From Leclercia adecarboxylata (GTDB lineage Bacteria; Pseudomonadota; Gammaproteobacteria; Enterobacterales; Enterobacteriaceae): 64,000 nt of DNA. The notes under the pieces were generated by a model that saw only the letters and a list, made by a program, of their open reading frames with translations, searched no databases and was not told the DNA's origin. Each line of letters opens with the position of its first letter. Position 1 is the first letter of the stretch. The DNA is taken from the NCBI GenBank assembly GCA_901472455.1, contig LR590464.1, forward strand, positions 4,650,001 through 4,714,000, written 5' to 3'. Position numbers and translations under genes: made by a program. Shown piece by piece: positions 10,296 through 20,566 of the stretch.

Positions 10296-10340
10296 CCTCC
10301 TCCTGCCGGGGATTAGACAGGGAGGAGTAGCAGGGATGAG
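10296..10340. promoter_or_regulatory. Candidate MalT-box cluster of the malPQ promoter
   Basis: Close matches to the MalT box core GGGGA(T/G)GAGG stand side by side: GGGGATTAG at 10308, GGGAGGAG at 10320 and GGGATGAG at 10333 on the plus strand, plus GGAGGAGGA on the minus strand near 10296-10304. Clustering 70-115 nt before malP is as expected for a MalT-activated promoter. Exact box boundaries are inferred. Confidence 0.6.
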
Positions 10341-10670
10341 CGGGAAAGTGTGATCGCCGCCACTTTATGCCGCGGGAGTGAGGGTATTAAGGGTGAGCTT
10401 TTCGGTGAGGGAGTCAAAAAAATGAAATGCGGTTTCGCCTGAAATATAGGCACCGGGCAATAATTACTTACCTGAAGTAATAACGTTCAGAATTTACTGC
10501 ACGCCAGCGCGTTATTTTACGCAAGTTACTCTTTCGGGACTTTATTAACTTTTCACGCCATTTACGATTCTATATTCCTTTTTATGCTTAACCGTCTGAA
10601 ACACGCCACCCCAGTATCCATGCGCTTTTGAGGCCATCGGAAAAGTTCCTTCCTCCCTGCATATATTTTT

Positions 10671-10686
10671 TGTGACACAGTGCAAA
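10671..10686. promoter_or_regulatory. CRP site of the malT promoter
   Basis: TGTGACACAGTGCAAA has a perfect TGTGA half-site and a weaker second half at the right spacing. It is nearly the same as the CRP site upstream of E. coli malT and lies about 125 nt before the start codon. The rest of 10341-10810 is AT-rich control and leader sequence without a gene I can support. Confidence 0.75.
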
Positions 10687-10810
10687 TTAAGGGACACAAA
10701 ACCCGGACATAACTTGCAATAAAAAGGTTTCTGACCGAACTTATAAGGATTAATTACGAAGCGCAAAAAAAAAATAAAAATCTCGATTTCCACACAGTGA
10801 AGTGAAACCT

Positions 10811-13518
10811 ATGTTGATTCCGTCCAAATTAAGTCGCCCGGTTCGTCTTGACCATACTGTGGTCCGCGAACGCTTGCTGGCGAAACTTTCCGGCGCGAAC
10901 AATTTTCGACTGGCGCTGGTAACGAGTCCTGCAGGCTACGGCAAAACCACGCTCATTTCGCAATGGGCTTCCGGCAAGACCGATCTCGGCTGGTACTCCC
11001 TCGATGAGGGCGACAACCAGCAGGAGCGTTTTGCCAGTTATTTGATCGCCGCTATTCAGCAGGCGACCAACGGCCACTGTGTCACCAGCGAAGTGATGGT
11101 GCAAAAGCGCCAGTACGCCAGCCTCTCTTCCCTTTTTTCGCAACTGTTTATCGAGCTGGCCGAATGGCATCGTCCGCTCTACCTGGTCATTGATGACTAC
11201 CATCTGATCACCAATCCGGTTATCCATGAGTCGATGCGCTTTTTCCTGCGCCACCAGCCGGAAAACCTGACCCTGGTGATCCTGTCGCGCAACCTGCCGC
11301 AGCTGGGCATTGCCAACCTGCGCGTGCGCGATCAGCTGCTGGAAGTGGGCAGCCAACAACTCTCCTTTACTCATCAGGAAGCGAAGCAGTTCTTTGACTG
11401 CCGCCTGAAATCCCCTATCGAGGTGGCTGAGAGCAGCCGCCTGTGCGACGACGTGGCAGGCTGGGCGACCGCCCTGCAACTGATTGCCCTGTCGGCGCGG
11501 CATAACAACAGCTCGACGCAGCAATCCGCCCGTCGTCTGTCGGGGATTAATGCCAGCCATCTTTCCGATTATCTGGTGGATGAGGTACTCGACAGCGTAG
11601 ACCAGTCCACCCGTCAGTTCCTGCTGAAAAGCTCCCTGCTGCGCTCGATGAACGATGCGCTGATCGTGCGCGTCACTGGCGAAGACAACGGCCAGATGCG
11701 CCTGGAAGAGATCGAACGCCAGGGGTTGTTCCTGCAACGCATGGACGACTCCGGGGAGTGGTTCAGCTACCACCCGCTGTTTGGCAGCTTCCTGCGCCAG
11801 CGCTGTCAGTGGGAGCTGGCAACCGAATTACCGGACATCCACCGCGCCGCCGCCGAGAGCTGGATGGCGCAGGGCTTCCCGAGCGAGGCCATCCACCACG
11901 CGCTGGCGGCGGGCGATGCCCATATGCTGCGCGATATTCTGCTCAATCACGCCTGGAGCCTGTTTAACCACAGCGAGCTGGCCCTGCTGGAGGAGTCGCT
12001 GCGCGCCCTGCCGTGGGATAGCCTGCTGGAAAACCCGCGTCTGGTGCTGCTGCAGGCCTGGCTGATGCAGAGCCAGCATCGCTACAGCGAAGTGAACACC
12101 CTGCTGGCCCGCGCCGAGCAAGAGATGAAAGGCGAGATGGACGCCGCCCTGCACGGCGAATTCAACGCCCTGCGCGCGCAGGTGGCCATTAACGACGGCA
12201 ACCCGGAAGAGGCCCAGCGCCTGGCCCTGGGCGCGCTGGAAGAGCTGCCGCTGGCGAACTTCTACAGCCGCATCGTCGCCACGTCGGTGCATGGCGAAGT
12301 CCTGCACTGTAAGGGCGACCTGACCCGCTCGCTGTCGCTGATGCAGCAGACCGAGCAGATGGCGCGCCGCCATGACGTCTGGCACTACGCCCTGTGGAGC
12401 CTGATCCAGCAGAGCGAAATTTTGTTTGCCCAGGGCTTCCTGCAGGCCGCCTGGGAGACCCAGGAGAAAGCCTTCACCCTGATCCGCGATCAGCACCTGG
12501 AACAGCTGCCGATGCACGAGTTCCTGCCTGCGCATCCGCGCCCAGCTACTGTGGGCATGGGCACGTCTGGACGAAGCCGAAACCACCGCCCGCCATGGTG
12601 TCGATGTGCTCTCTGCCTATCAGACCGCAGCAGCAGTTGCAGTGTCTGGGCCTGCTGGTGCAGTGCTCGCTGGCCCGCGGCGATCTGGATAACGCCCGCA
12701 ACCACCTCAACCGTCTGGAGAACCTGCTCGGCAACGGCCAGTATCACAGCGACTGGGTATCCAACGCCGATAAAGTGCGGGTGATTTACTGGCAGATGAC
12801 GGGCGACAAGAAATCGGCGGCCAACTGGCTGCGCCAGACGCCGAAGCCAGAGTTTGCTAATAACCACTTCCTGCAGAGCCAGTGGCGTAACATTGCCCGC
12901 GCGCAGATCCTGCTGGGCGAGTTCGAACCGGCCGAGATGGTGCTGGAAGAGTTGAATGAAAATGCCCGCAGCCTGCGTCTGATGAGCGATCTGAACCGCA
13001 ACCTGCTGCTGCAAAACCAGCTTTACTGGCAGTCTGGCCGCAAAAATGACGCCCAGCGCGTACTGCTGGAAGCGCTGCAACTGGCGAACCGCACCGGGTT
13101 TATCAGCCACTTTGTGATTGAAGGCGAGACCATGGCGCAGCAGTTGCGCCAGTTGATTCAGCTCAATACCCTGCCGGAGCTGGATCAGCATCGCGCCCAG
13201 CGCATCCTGCGTGAGATTAACCAGCATCATCGCCACAAGTTTGCCCATTTCGATGAGACCTTTGTGGAGCGTCTGCTGACCCACCCGGAAGTGCCGGAAC
13301 TGATCCGTACCAGCCCGCTCACCCAGCGTGAGTGGCAGGTGCTGGGGCTGATCTACTCAGGCTACAGCAACGAGCAGATTGCCGGTGAGCTGGCCGTGGC
13401 GGCCACCACCATCAAAACGCATATCCGAAATCTGTATCAGAAGCTGGGCGTCGCCCACCGCCAGGATGCGGTGCTGCATGCGCAGCAGCTGTTGAAGATG
13501 ATGGGGTATGGGGTTTAA
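10811..13518 (+). CDS. malT: Maltose regulon activator MalT (two frameshifts)
   Basis: MalT is the ATP- and maltotriose-dependent activator of the maltose regulon (STAND/LuxR class). The start MLIPSKLSRPVRLDHT is chosen over the in-frame GTG nine bases upstream because it matches E. coli. Walker A is PAGYGKTTLISQW near residue 36, and VIDDYHLITNP follows. TPR-like sensor repeats fill the middle. The C-terminal LuxR helix-turn-helix reads LTQREWQVLGLIYSGYSNEQ and continues to IKTHIRNLYQKLGVAHR. Two insertions, an extra C near 12525 and an extra A near 12629, break the frame in the TPR region. Repaired length is 901 residues, equal to E. coli. Downstream lies the inverted-repeat element rather than rtc genes. 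Confidence 0.95.
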
Positions 13519-13576
13519 GGCTTTGTGCGGGTGATGCCCTAGCCCTGTCTTACAGAGCACGCGCAAACACAAAAAA

Positions 13577-13610
13577 CGGCAACCCGGGTTGTAATGTCAG
13601 TCAGTTAAGC
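13577..13610 (+). repeat. Left 34-nt inverted repeat of the malT-glpR element
   Basis: It opens CGGCAACCCGGGTTGTAATG and matches the reverse complement of 14206-14239 at 30 of 34 positions. The first eight bases are probably the host terminator arm rather than the element. Confidence 0.8.
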
Positions 13611-14230
13611 AACTCAGTACTTCTGAATGACTTAAGTGGAAGGGTTCCGTTCACTACAGCACCTCTGCTTTATGCCCCCTCCGCTGCGGTGAACGTGCCA
13701 GGGGGGCTCGCCGCCTCCCCCCTGGCTACCCCGGCTCCCGGCCAGGAAAATCGCCGCTTCGCGATGCACTCAGCTTATTCCTTCAGGCTTTCGGGTCGGG
13801 CACCAGCCTGCATCCCTGCAGGCTATGCCCTCTCGGCGCGTCCCTGCGCCTCGCCCCGGCCTTACGGAAACGCTTCGTCGATTTTCAGCCGGATTCACGC
13901 TCCCTCACGCTTCTCAGTCGTCTGAATGTGGCACGGGTGTTGAGTCCCCGCTGAAACCGGCGAACCGGAGACCGGATGACAAGGGCTGGACGCCAGGGAT
14001 GGCGGCCAGAGGCGAATCGAGACAGGATGTCGAGTTGAGCCGACCGCAGGCAGGCGGTCGGGAGGTGAGCGCAGTGCGAAGCACCGGTTTCATTGCGGGG
14101 CCGCGGGGATTGACAAGGGGGGCCCGGCGGCCCCCCCTTGTCACGTTCACGGGTTGTGTAATGCCATGTTCTGCTGAACATGAGGTGAACGGAACAATCC
14201 ACCAGGCTTAACAGGCTGGCATTACAACCC
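13586..14230. mobile_element. Hairpin-rich 645-bp element with terminal inverted repeats, apparently inserted in a terminator loop
   Basis: The 25-nt ends 13586-13610 (starting GGGTTGTAATG) and 14206-14230 (ending CATTACAACCC) are inverted copies with three mismatches. With the flanking CGGCAACC and GGTTGCCG the inverted match covers 34 nt, 30 of them identical. Those flanks are the two arms of a hairpin terminator of the type seen intact after zntA, so the element looks inserted into the loop of a malT/glpR terminator. Inside are strong hairpins at 13697-13726 (GCCAGGGGGG arms), 13806-13823 (GCCTGCA arms) and 14111-14143 (TGACAAGGGGGG arms). No transposase or other convincing gene is present; the open frames inside are short and low-complexity. 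It could be a non-autonomous transposon, a structured RNA gene, or both. Confidence 0.6.
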
Positions 14231-14239
14231 TGGTTGCCG
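14206..14239 (-). repeat. Right 34-nt inverted repeat of the malT-glpR element
   Basis: On the minus strand it opens CGGCAACCAGGGTTGTAATG. It differs from the left copy at four positions and is followed by TCTGCTTTTAC, like the terminator cassettes elsewhere in the window. Confidence 0.8.
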
Positions 14240-14271
14240 CTCTGCTTTTACCGCGCCATAAGGCAATGCCA

Positions 14272-15030
14272 TCAGCACAGCTCTAACTGCAACTTATGAT
14301 CACGAATCACCTTTAACACCCCTTCAGGCGGCATTACGTCGGTATAGATGGCATTCACCATGCTGATGCTACCCATATTCACCATCGCATTACGCCCAAA
14401 CTTGGAGTGATCCACCACCAGCATGACGTGGCGCGAGTTCTCGATAATCGCCCGCTTGGTACGGACTTCGTGATAATCAAACTCCAGCAGTGAGCCGTCG
14501 GTATCAATGCCGCTGATGCCGAGGATGCCGAAGTCGAGGCGGAACTGGGAGATAAAGTCGAGCGTCGCTTCGCCAATAATACCGCCGTCGCGGCTGCGCA
14601 GCTCGCCGCCTGCCAGGATAATGCGGAAATCCTCTTTCTGCATCAGGGTGGTGGCAACGTTCAGGTTGTTGGTGACGACGCGCAGGTTCTCATGGTTCAG
14701 CAGGGCATGGGCTACCGCTTCCGGCGTGGTGCCAATGTCGATAAACAGCGTCGCGCCGTTAGGGATCTGGCTCGCCACCTTGCGGGCGATACGCTCTTTC
14801 TCAGAGGTCTGCGTCGCCTTACGGTCATGCCAGGGCGTATTCACCGAGCTGGACGGCAGCGCCGCGCCGCCGTGGTGGCGCAGAATGCGGTTCTGATCGG
14901 CCAGATCGTTGAGGTCACGACGGATGGTCTGTGGGCTGACGGCAAACTGCTCCACCAGCTCTTCGGTACTGACGTATCCCTGCTTTTTCACCAGATCAAT
15001 AATGGCGTCATGGCGTTGTGTTTGTTTCAT
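14272..15030 (-). CDS. glpR: Glycerol-3-phosphate regulon repressor GlpR
   Basis: An intact 252-residue DeoR-family repressor that responds to glycerol-3-phosphate. The N-terminal helix-turn-helix is YVSTEELVEQFAVSPQTIRR at residues 19-38, followed by DLNDLADQNRILRHHGGA. The C-terminal sugar-phosphate sensor has FIDIGTTPEAVAHAL and LVVDHSKFGRNAMV. The start MKQTQRHDAIIDLVKKQGYV is as in E. coli. K-12 MG1655 has a glpR frameshift; this copy appears functional. It lies 18 nt after glpG in glpEGR. A candidate operator for it precedes glpD. Confidence 0.96.
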   Translation of the reverse strand: MKQTQRHDAIIDLVKKQGYVSTEELVEQFAVSPQTIRRDLNDLADQNRILRHHGGAALPSSSVNTPWHDRKATQTSEKERIARKVASQIPNGATLFIDIGTTPEAVAHALLNHENLRVVTNNLNVATTLMQKEDFRIILAGGELRSRDGGIIGEATLDFISQFRLDFGILGISGIDTDGSLLEFDYHEVRTKRAIIENSRHVMLVVDHSKFGRNAMVNMGSISMVNAIYTDVMPPEGVLKVIRDHKLQLELC

Positions 15031-15048
15031 CAGTGTTCCCTGCCAGAA

Positions 15049-15879
15049 TTATGTTCGTTTTCGCGCATTTAGCGTATCGGCAAACGCCATCGCCAGCCCG
15101 ACCGCCAGCCCGGCCACGTGTGCGCCGTTGGCAATCGCCATGCCAAACAGATCAAACCATCCGGCGATAATCCAGATTAATGCAAAGGTCATTAAACCGC
15201 GTTGCAGGTAGATGCCGCTCTGCGGATCGCGCTCGCCGCGCAGCCAGACATAGCCCATCAGCGCGTAGACCACGCCGGAGAGGCCACCAAACCACGGGCC
15301 GCCAAATTTATGCTGGATAAAGCCGCTGAGCAGCGCGCTGATCAGGGTGAGCACGATGAGCTTGCCGCTGCCAAGCCGCTTCTCCACCGCCCCGCCGAGA
15401 TACCACCACCACAGCAGGTTAAAGAGGATATGCAGGAACGAGAAGTGCATCAGCGCGTGGGTGAAGTAGCGCCAGAACTCGAACTCAACGAAGGCGTCAT
15501 ACGGCCAGGCCAGCAGCAGCATGATCTGCTGATCGCCCACCACACTCATCAGAATGAAGACCAGAATGCAGGCCGCCATGAGTCCCAGGGTAAACGGCCC
15601 GGCGCGTTCTCGCACGGTCGCCAGAAAAGGAAAGCGCTGGTAGCGCAGCCCGCTGCCGGTATGGCCCGCCTGCCAGCTCGCCGCCAGATAGCGCGCATCA
15701 CCGGGGTTTTCCAGAAAACGCGCCAGCTCGGCGTTGACCCGAGAAGCCTGGCTCTCATCGGCCAGCCAGACGTCGGTCTGGGTATGTTGTTGAATGGTGA
15801 GGATAACACCCTGCGTCGCCATGTAGTCGACGAACGCCTGGGCGACGCGCGGGTTGGTAAAAGAGGTAATCATCAGCAT
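15049..15879 (-). CDS. glpG: Rhomboid intramembrane serine protease GlpG
   Basis: GlpG cleaves transmembrane proteins within the lipid bilayer. The start at 15879 (MLMITSFTNPRVAQAF) is used because it gives 276 residues, the E. coli length; an upstream in-frame ATG would add eight residues. The cytoplasmic N-terminal domain ends near residue 90. The rhomboid core has HALMHFSFLHILFNLLWWWY, the catalytic serine in GGLSGVVYALMGYVW and the catalytic histidine in NGAHVAGLAVGLAMA. At least six hydrophobic segments are visible. The frame is intact. It is the middle gene of glpEGR. Confidence 0.96.
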   Translation of the reverse strand: MLMITSFTNPRVAQAFVDYMATQGVILTIQQHTQTDVWLADESQASRVNAELARFLENPGDARYLAASWQAGHTGSGLRYQRFPFLATVRERAGPFTLGLMAACILVFILMSVVGDQQIMLLLAWPYDAFVEFEFWRYFTHALMHFSFLHILFNLLWWWYLGGAVEKRLGSGKLIVLTLISALLSGFIQHKFGGPWFGGLSGVVYALMGYVWLRGERDPQSGIYLQRGLMTFALIWIIAGWFDLFGMAIANGAHVAGLAVGLAMAFADTLNARKRT

Positions 15880-15923
15880 CGGCGGCAGTCGCTTATTCCA
15901 CACAAAAGGGGACAGTATATACC

Positions 15924-16253
15924 CTAAATGCCCGCGTGCTCGACTTCTGCCGGGAAATGGCGGTGCCAGGCATCGAATCCACCGTCCACGCTGTAGACCG
16001 CTTCAAAGCCCTGTTGCAGCAGGTATTGCGCTGCGCCTTTGCTGCTATTGCCGTGATAGCACATCACCATCACCGGGGTCTCGAAATCATTATCACGCAT
16101 AAACTCACTCAGGGAAGCGTTGGTCAGGTGAAACGCGCCCGGCGTATGGCCCATCGCGAAGCTTTGCGGATCGCGAATATCCACCAGCACCGCCAGCCCC
16201 TGGTGCATCTTCTGGTGGGCTTCTTCTACGTTAATGCATTCAAATTGTTCCAT
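15924..16253 (-). CDS. glpE: Thiosulfate sulfurtransferase GlpE
   Basis: A single-domain rhodanese of 109 residues. MEQFECINVEEAHQKMHQG begins at 16253, matching E. coli GlpE; an in-frame extension to 16337 has no support. VDIRDPQSFAMGH lies near residue 25. The active-site loop VMCYHGNSSKGAAQYL near residue 62 carries the catalytic cysteine. It transfers sulfane sulfur from thiosulfate to cyanide or thioredoxin in vitro; the physiological acceptor is uncertain. First gene of glpEGR, divergent from glpD. The 243-nt gap to glpD holds the control elements of both. Confidence 0.94.
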   Translation of the reverse strand: MEQFECINVEEAHQKMHQGLAVLVDIRDPQSFAMGHTPGAFHLTNASLSEFMRDNDFETPVMVMCYHGNSSKGAAQYLLQQGFEAVYSVDGGFDAWHRHFPAEVEHAGI

Positions 16254-16445
16254 GGTGATCTCTGTTGTTTGTTCAGGTGCAGTGCAGCCTGTGCCCCTCG
16301 CCCCGTGGGCGAGGATTGGTAAGGCATCAGACCACACTATTTTACTGGGTAGTGTACGTCCTGGCGGCGGGTAAACGCCATTATGTTAGCTGTATCACTC
16401 AAAATTGTTTTTTTGATGTTACTAAAATCCATTTCCTTTGCTAAT

Positions 16446-16463
16446 ATGAGCGATATCGAACAT
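16446..16463. promoter_or_regulatory. Candidate GlpR operator upstream of glpD
   Basis: ATGAGCGATATCGAACAT fits the GlpR pattern ATGTTCGATAACGAACAT, with one perfect half (CGAACAT). A second, weaker copy (TGAGCTTTAACGAAAG) overlaps at 16467-16482, like the tandem operators of E. coli glpD. Confidence 0.7.
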
Positions 16464-16496
16464 TTTTGAGCTTTAACGAAAGTGCGTGAGGATACA

Positions 16497-18006
16497 ATGG
16501 AAACCAAAGATCTGATTGTCATCGGTGGCGGAATCAACGGGGCGGGCATTACGGCGGACGCTGCCGGCCGCGGATTATCTGTCCTGATGCTGGAAGCGCA
16601 GGATCTCGCCTGTGCCACCTCCTCCGCCAGCTCTAAGCTGATCCACGGTGGCCTGCGTTATCTGGAACACTACGAGTTCCGCCTGGTCAGTGAGGCGCTG
16701 GCCGAGCGTGAAGTGCTGTTGAAAATGGCCCCCCATATCGCTACGCCAATGCGTTTTCGTCTGCCACACCGCCCGCATCTGCGTCCGGCGTGGATGATCC
16801 GCATTGGTCTGTTTATGTACGATCACCTGGGTAAACGCACCAGTCTGCCTGCTTCTGCGGGTGTGCGTTTTGGCGCAGACTCGGTGCTTAAGCCTGAAAT
16901 CGTGCGCGGATTCGAATATTCCGACTGCTGGGTAGACGATGCCCGTCTGGTGCTCGCTAACGCGCAAATGGTTGAACGTAAAGGCGGCGAGGTGAAAACC
17001 CGCACCCGCGCGATCTCCGCTCGCCGGAAAAACGGACTGTGGATCGTTGAGGCAGAAGATATCGATACCGGCGAACGTTTCAGCTGGCAGGCTCGCGGTC
17101 TGGTGAACGCTACTGGCCCATGGGTGAAGCAGTTCTTCGACCAGGGCATGCAATTGCCATCGCCTTATGGCATTCGCCTGATTAAAGGCAGCCATATCGT
17201 GGTGCCGCGGGTACATACCCAGAAGCAGGCCTATATCCTGCAAAACGAAGACAAGCGCATCGTGTTTGTGATCCCGTGGATGGATGAGTTCTCCATCATT
17301 GGCACCACGGACGTGGAATACAAAGGCGATCCGAAAAACGTCGAGATCGACGAGAGCGAAATCAGCTATCTGCTGAATGTGTATAACGCGCACTTCAAAA
17401 AGTCGCTGGTGCGTGACGATGTGGTCTGGAGCTACTCCGGGGTGCGTCCACTGTGTGATGACGAGTCTGATTCACCGCAGGCCATTACCCGTGATTACAC
17501 CCTCGATATTCACGATGACCATGGCAAAGCGCCGCTGCTGTCGGTGTTTGGCGGCAAGCTCACCACCTATCGCAAGCTGGCGGAGCATGCGATGGAAAAA
17601 ACTGGCGCCGTACTATAAAGGTATTGGCCCGGCGTGGACCAAAGGCGCGGTGCTGCCTGGCGGTGATATCGACGGTAACCGCGATGACTACGCGGCCAAA
17701 CTGCGCCGTCGCTATCCGTTTATCAGCGAATCAATGGCCCGTCATTTTGCCCGTACCTACGGCAGCAACAGTGAGGTGATCCTGCGTGACGCGAAAGATC
17801 TTACCGATCTGGGCGAGCATTTTGGTCACGAGTTTTACGAGGCGGAGTTACGTTATTTAGCCGACCACGAATGGGTTCGCCGCGCCGACGATGCGCTGTG
17901 GCGTCGCACCAAAGAGGGGATGTGGCTGAATGCGGAGCAAGTGTCCCGCGTGGCGCAGTGGCTGGCCCAGCATACGGGAAAGCGGGAGCTGTCGCTGGCG
18001 TCGTGA
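16497..18006 (+). CDS. glpD: Aerobic glycerol-3-phosphate dehydrogenase GlpD (one frameshift)
   Basis: GlpD is a membrane-bound flavoenzyme that oxidises sn-glycerol-3-phosphate to dihydroxyacetone phosphate and reduces ubiquinone. The start METKDLIVIGGGINGAGITA includes the FAD-binding GxGxxG. CATSSASSKLIHGGLRYLEH and the substrate-site region WSYSGVRPLCDDE follow, then VFGGKLTTYRKLAEHAMEKL. One extra A in the run near 17600 breaks the frame; the end LAQHTGKRELSLAS is then reached. Repaired length is 502 residues, one more than E. coli. The start at 16497 follows GTGAGGATACA. GlpR operators lie just upstream. Confidence 0.96.
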
Positions 18007-18060
18007 ATCATGTTAACGAGCAGGCGTAATGCCCTCCCCGTGTGAGAGAGAGCAAATACA

Positions 18061-18088
18061 AAAACGGCGACCCTGAGATCGCCGTTTT
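18061..18088. terminator. Bidirectional terminator between glpD and glgP
   Basis: Arms AAAACGGCGA and TCGCCGTTTT around CCCTGAGA form a stable hairpin ending in T on one strand and T (from A) on the other. It serves two convergent genes. Confidence 0.88.
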
Positions 18089-18092
18089 GCTT

Positions 18093-20547
18093 TTACAGTT
18101 TCACCGGATCGATATGCCAGATGGTATCGGCATACTCTTTGATGGTGCGGTCGGATGAGAAATAGCCCATGTTGGCGATGTTGTGCATCGCTTTAGTGGT
18201 CCACTCTTCCGGCTTGCGGTACAGCTCATCGACCCTATCCTGACAATCCACATAGCTGCGGTAGTCTGCCAGCACCTGGTAATGGTCGCCGAAGTTAATC
18301 AGCGAGTCCACCAGGTCGCGGTAGCGGCCAGGCTCATCCGGGTTGAAGACCCCGGTGGCGATCTGCGTCAGCACCTGGCGCAACTCTTCATCCTGCTCGT
18401 AATAGTCACGCGGCGAGTAGCCTTTGGCGCGCAGCGCCTCGACCTCTTCCGTGGTGTTACCAAAGATGAAGATATTCTCTTCGCCCACGTGCTCCAGCAT
18501 CTCGACATTTGCGCCATCCAGCGTGCCGATGGTCAGCGCGCCGTTCAGGGCAAACTTCATGTTACTGGTGCCGGACGCTTCGGTGCCCGCGGTGGAGATC
18601 TGCTCGGAGAGATCGGCCGCCGGAATGATCAGCTGGGCCAGACTCACGCTGTAGTTCGGGATAAAGACGACCTTCAGCTTGTCACCAATCTGCGGATCGT
18701 TGTTGATCACCTTCGCCACGTCGTTGATCAGGTGAATGATGTGCTTCGCCATGTAGTAGGCCGAGGCGGCCTTACCGGCAAAGATGTTCACTCGCGGTAC
18801 CCAGTCGGCATCAGGTTCGGCCTTAATGCGGTTGTAGCGGGTGATCACGTGCAGCACGTTCATCAGCTGACGCTTGTACTCATGGATACGTTTGATCTGC
18901 ACATCGAACAGCGCTTTCGGGTTGGCGACCACGTTCAGGTGCAGCGCCATCCACACCGCCAGCCTCTTTTTGTTCAGCAGCTTGGCATCACGCACCGCTT
19001 TGTTCACCGTCGGGAAATCGGCGTGCTGTTCAAGCTCGCTCAGCTGGCTTAAATCGGTACGCCAGTTGCGGCCAATGTTCTCGTCGAGTACGTCGGAGAG
19101 CGGCTGGTTTGCCAGCGCCAGCCAGCGGCGCGGCGTGACCCCGTTGGTCACGTTGCAGAAACGCATCGGGAAGATCTTCGCAAAGTCGGCGAACAGCGAC
19201 TGCACCATCAGGTTGGAGTGCAGCTCTGACACGCCATTGACCTTGTGGCTGATCACGACCGCCAGCCACGCCATGCGCACCCGGCGGCCATTGGATTCAT
19301 CAATGATCGAGGTACGGCTTAGCAAGCCGGTGTCGTGCGGGTACTGCTCCTGCACGGTTTTCAGGAAGTAGTCGTTGATCTCAAAAATGATCTGCAGGTG
19401 GCGCGGCAGGATTTTGCCGAGCATGTCCACTGGCCAGGTTTCCAGCGCTTCGCTCATCAACGTGTGGTTGGTGTAAGAGAAGACCTGGCAGGTTACCTCA
19501 AACGCCTCGTCCCAGCTGAACTTATGTTCGTCGATCAGCAGGCGCATCAGCTCCGGGATCGACAGCACCGGGTGGGTGTCGTTTGAAGGTGGATGGCGGT
19601 TTTTGCCGCCAGGTTAGCGTAGGTTTTATGCAGCTGGTAATGGCGGTTCAGGATATCCTGGATAGTCGCGGAGACCAGGAAGTACTCCTGACGCAGACGC
19701 AGCTCGCGCCCGGAATAGGTGGAGTCATCCGGGTACAACACACGGGAGACGTTCTCGGAGTGGTTTTTGTCTTCCACCGCCGCGAAGTAGTCGCCCTGAT
19801 TGAATTTACCGAGGTTAATTTTCGCTACTGGCCTGGGCATTCCACAGGCGCAGCGTGTTTGGTCGCGTCGGTGTCGTAGCCCGGGATGATCTGGTCATAA
19901 GCCACGGCCAGAATCTCTTCGGTTTCGACCCAGCGGCTCTTTTTGCCTTCCTGCTGAATACGGCCGCCAAAGCGGACTTTATAGCGGGTGTTGTGGCGCT
20001 TGAACTCCCACGGGTTGCCGTACTCCAGCCAGTAGTCCGGGGACTCTTTCTGCCGTCCATCGACGATGTTCTGTTTAAACATGCCGTAATCGTAGCGAAT
20101 ACCGTAGCCACGTCCCGGCAGGGCGAGCGTTGCCAGCGAATCGAGGAAGCAGGCCGCCAGGCGGCCAAGACCGCCGTTACCTAAGCCGGGGTCGTTCTCT
20201 TCGTCAATCAGCTCTTCTAAATCCAGCCCCATCTCTTCCAGTGCGGTTTTTACGTCGTCCATAGATACCCAGCGACAACAGCGCATTGGGAGAGGGTGCG
20301 GCCAATCAAAAACCTCCATCGACAGATAGTAAACCTGACGGGTCTCCTGTGAGAGCTGGGCGCGGTTAGAGCGCAGCCAGCGTTCCACCAGCCGATCGCG
20401 CACGGCAAACAGTGTGGCGTTGAGCCATTCATGTTTGTTGGCAATCACCGGATCTTTGCCGATGGTGAACATCAGCTTGTAAGCGATGGAGTGCTTTAAC
20501 GCCTCAATGCTTACCGTGGGAGACGCATAGGAAAAAGGTGCATTCAT
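18093..20547 (-). CDS. glgP: Glycogen phosphorylase GlgP (several frameshifts)
   Basis: GlgP phosphorolyses glycogen to glucose-1-phosphate. It starts MNAPFSYASPTVSIEALKHS as in E. coli and ends EYADTIWHIDPVKL. Conserved features include NDPGLGNGGLGRLAACFLDS, YSGRELRLRQEYFLVSATIQ, NGVTPRRWLALAN and the pyridoxal lysine region TEASGTSNMKFALNGALTIG. The frame is broken around 20270-20310 (the YLSMEFLIGRTLSNA region), near 19840 and near 19580. Repaired length is about 815 residues. Last gene of glgBXCAP, 19 nt after glgA. It shares its fold and catalytic motifs with MalP but carries glycogen-type sequence. Confidence 0.95.
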
Positions 20548-20566
20548 ATCTCTGATTCCAGGATTG

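Noticed and set aside
10545..10793. Small gene on the minus strand upstream of malT
   Set aside because: An 82-codon frame overlaps the malT CRP site and promoter, has unusual composition, no clear ribosome site and no recognised domain.
10829..11773. Long minus-strand frame opposite malT
   Set aside because: Antisense shadow of a conserved gene, with no promoter or ribosome site of its own.
13689..14211. Protein-coding genes inside the malT-glpR element
   Set aside because: Several overlapping frames of 78-128 codons exist on both strands, but they lack ribosome sites and known domains, are rich in Arg, Pro and Ser, and overlap the hairpins. They are best explained by high GC content.
13586..14230. 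Retron or group II intron
   Set aside because: No reverse transcriptase gene is present, and I see no convincing intron domain V or msr/msd pair. The ends are long inverted repeats, which neither class has.
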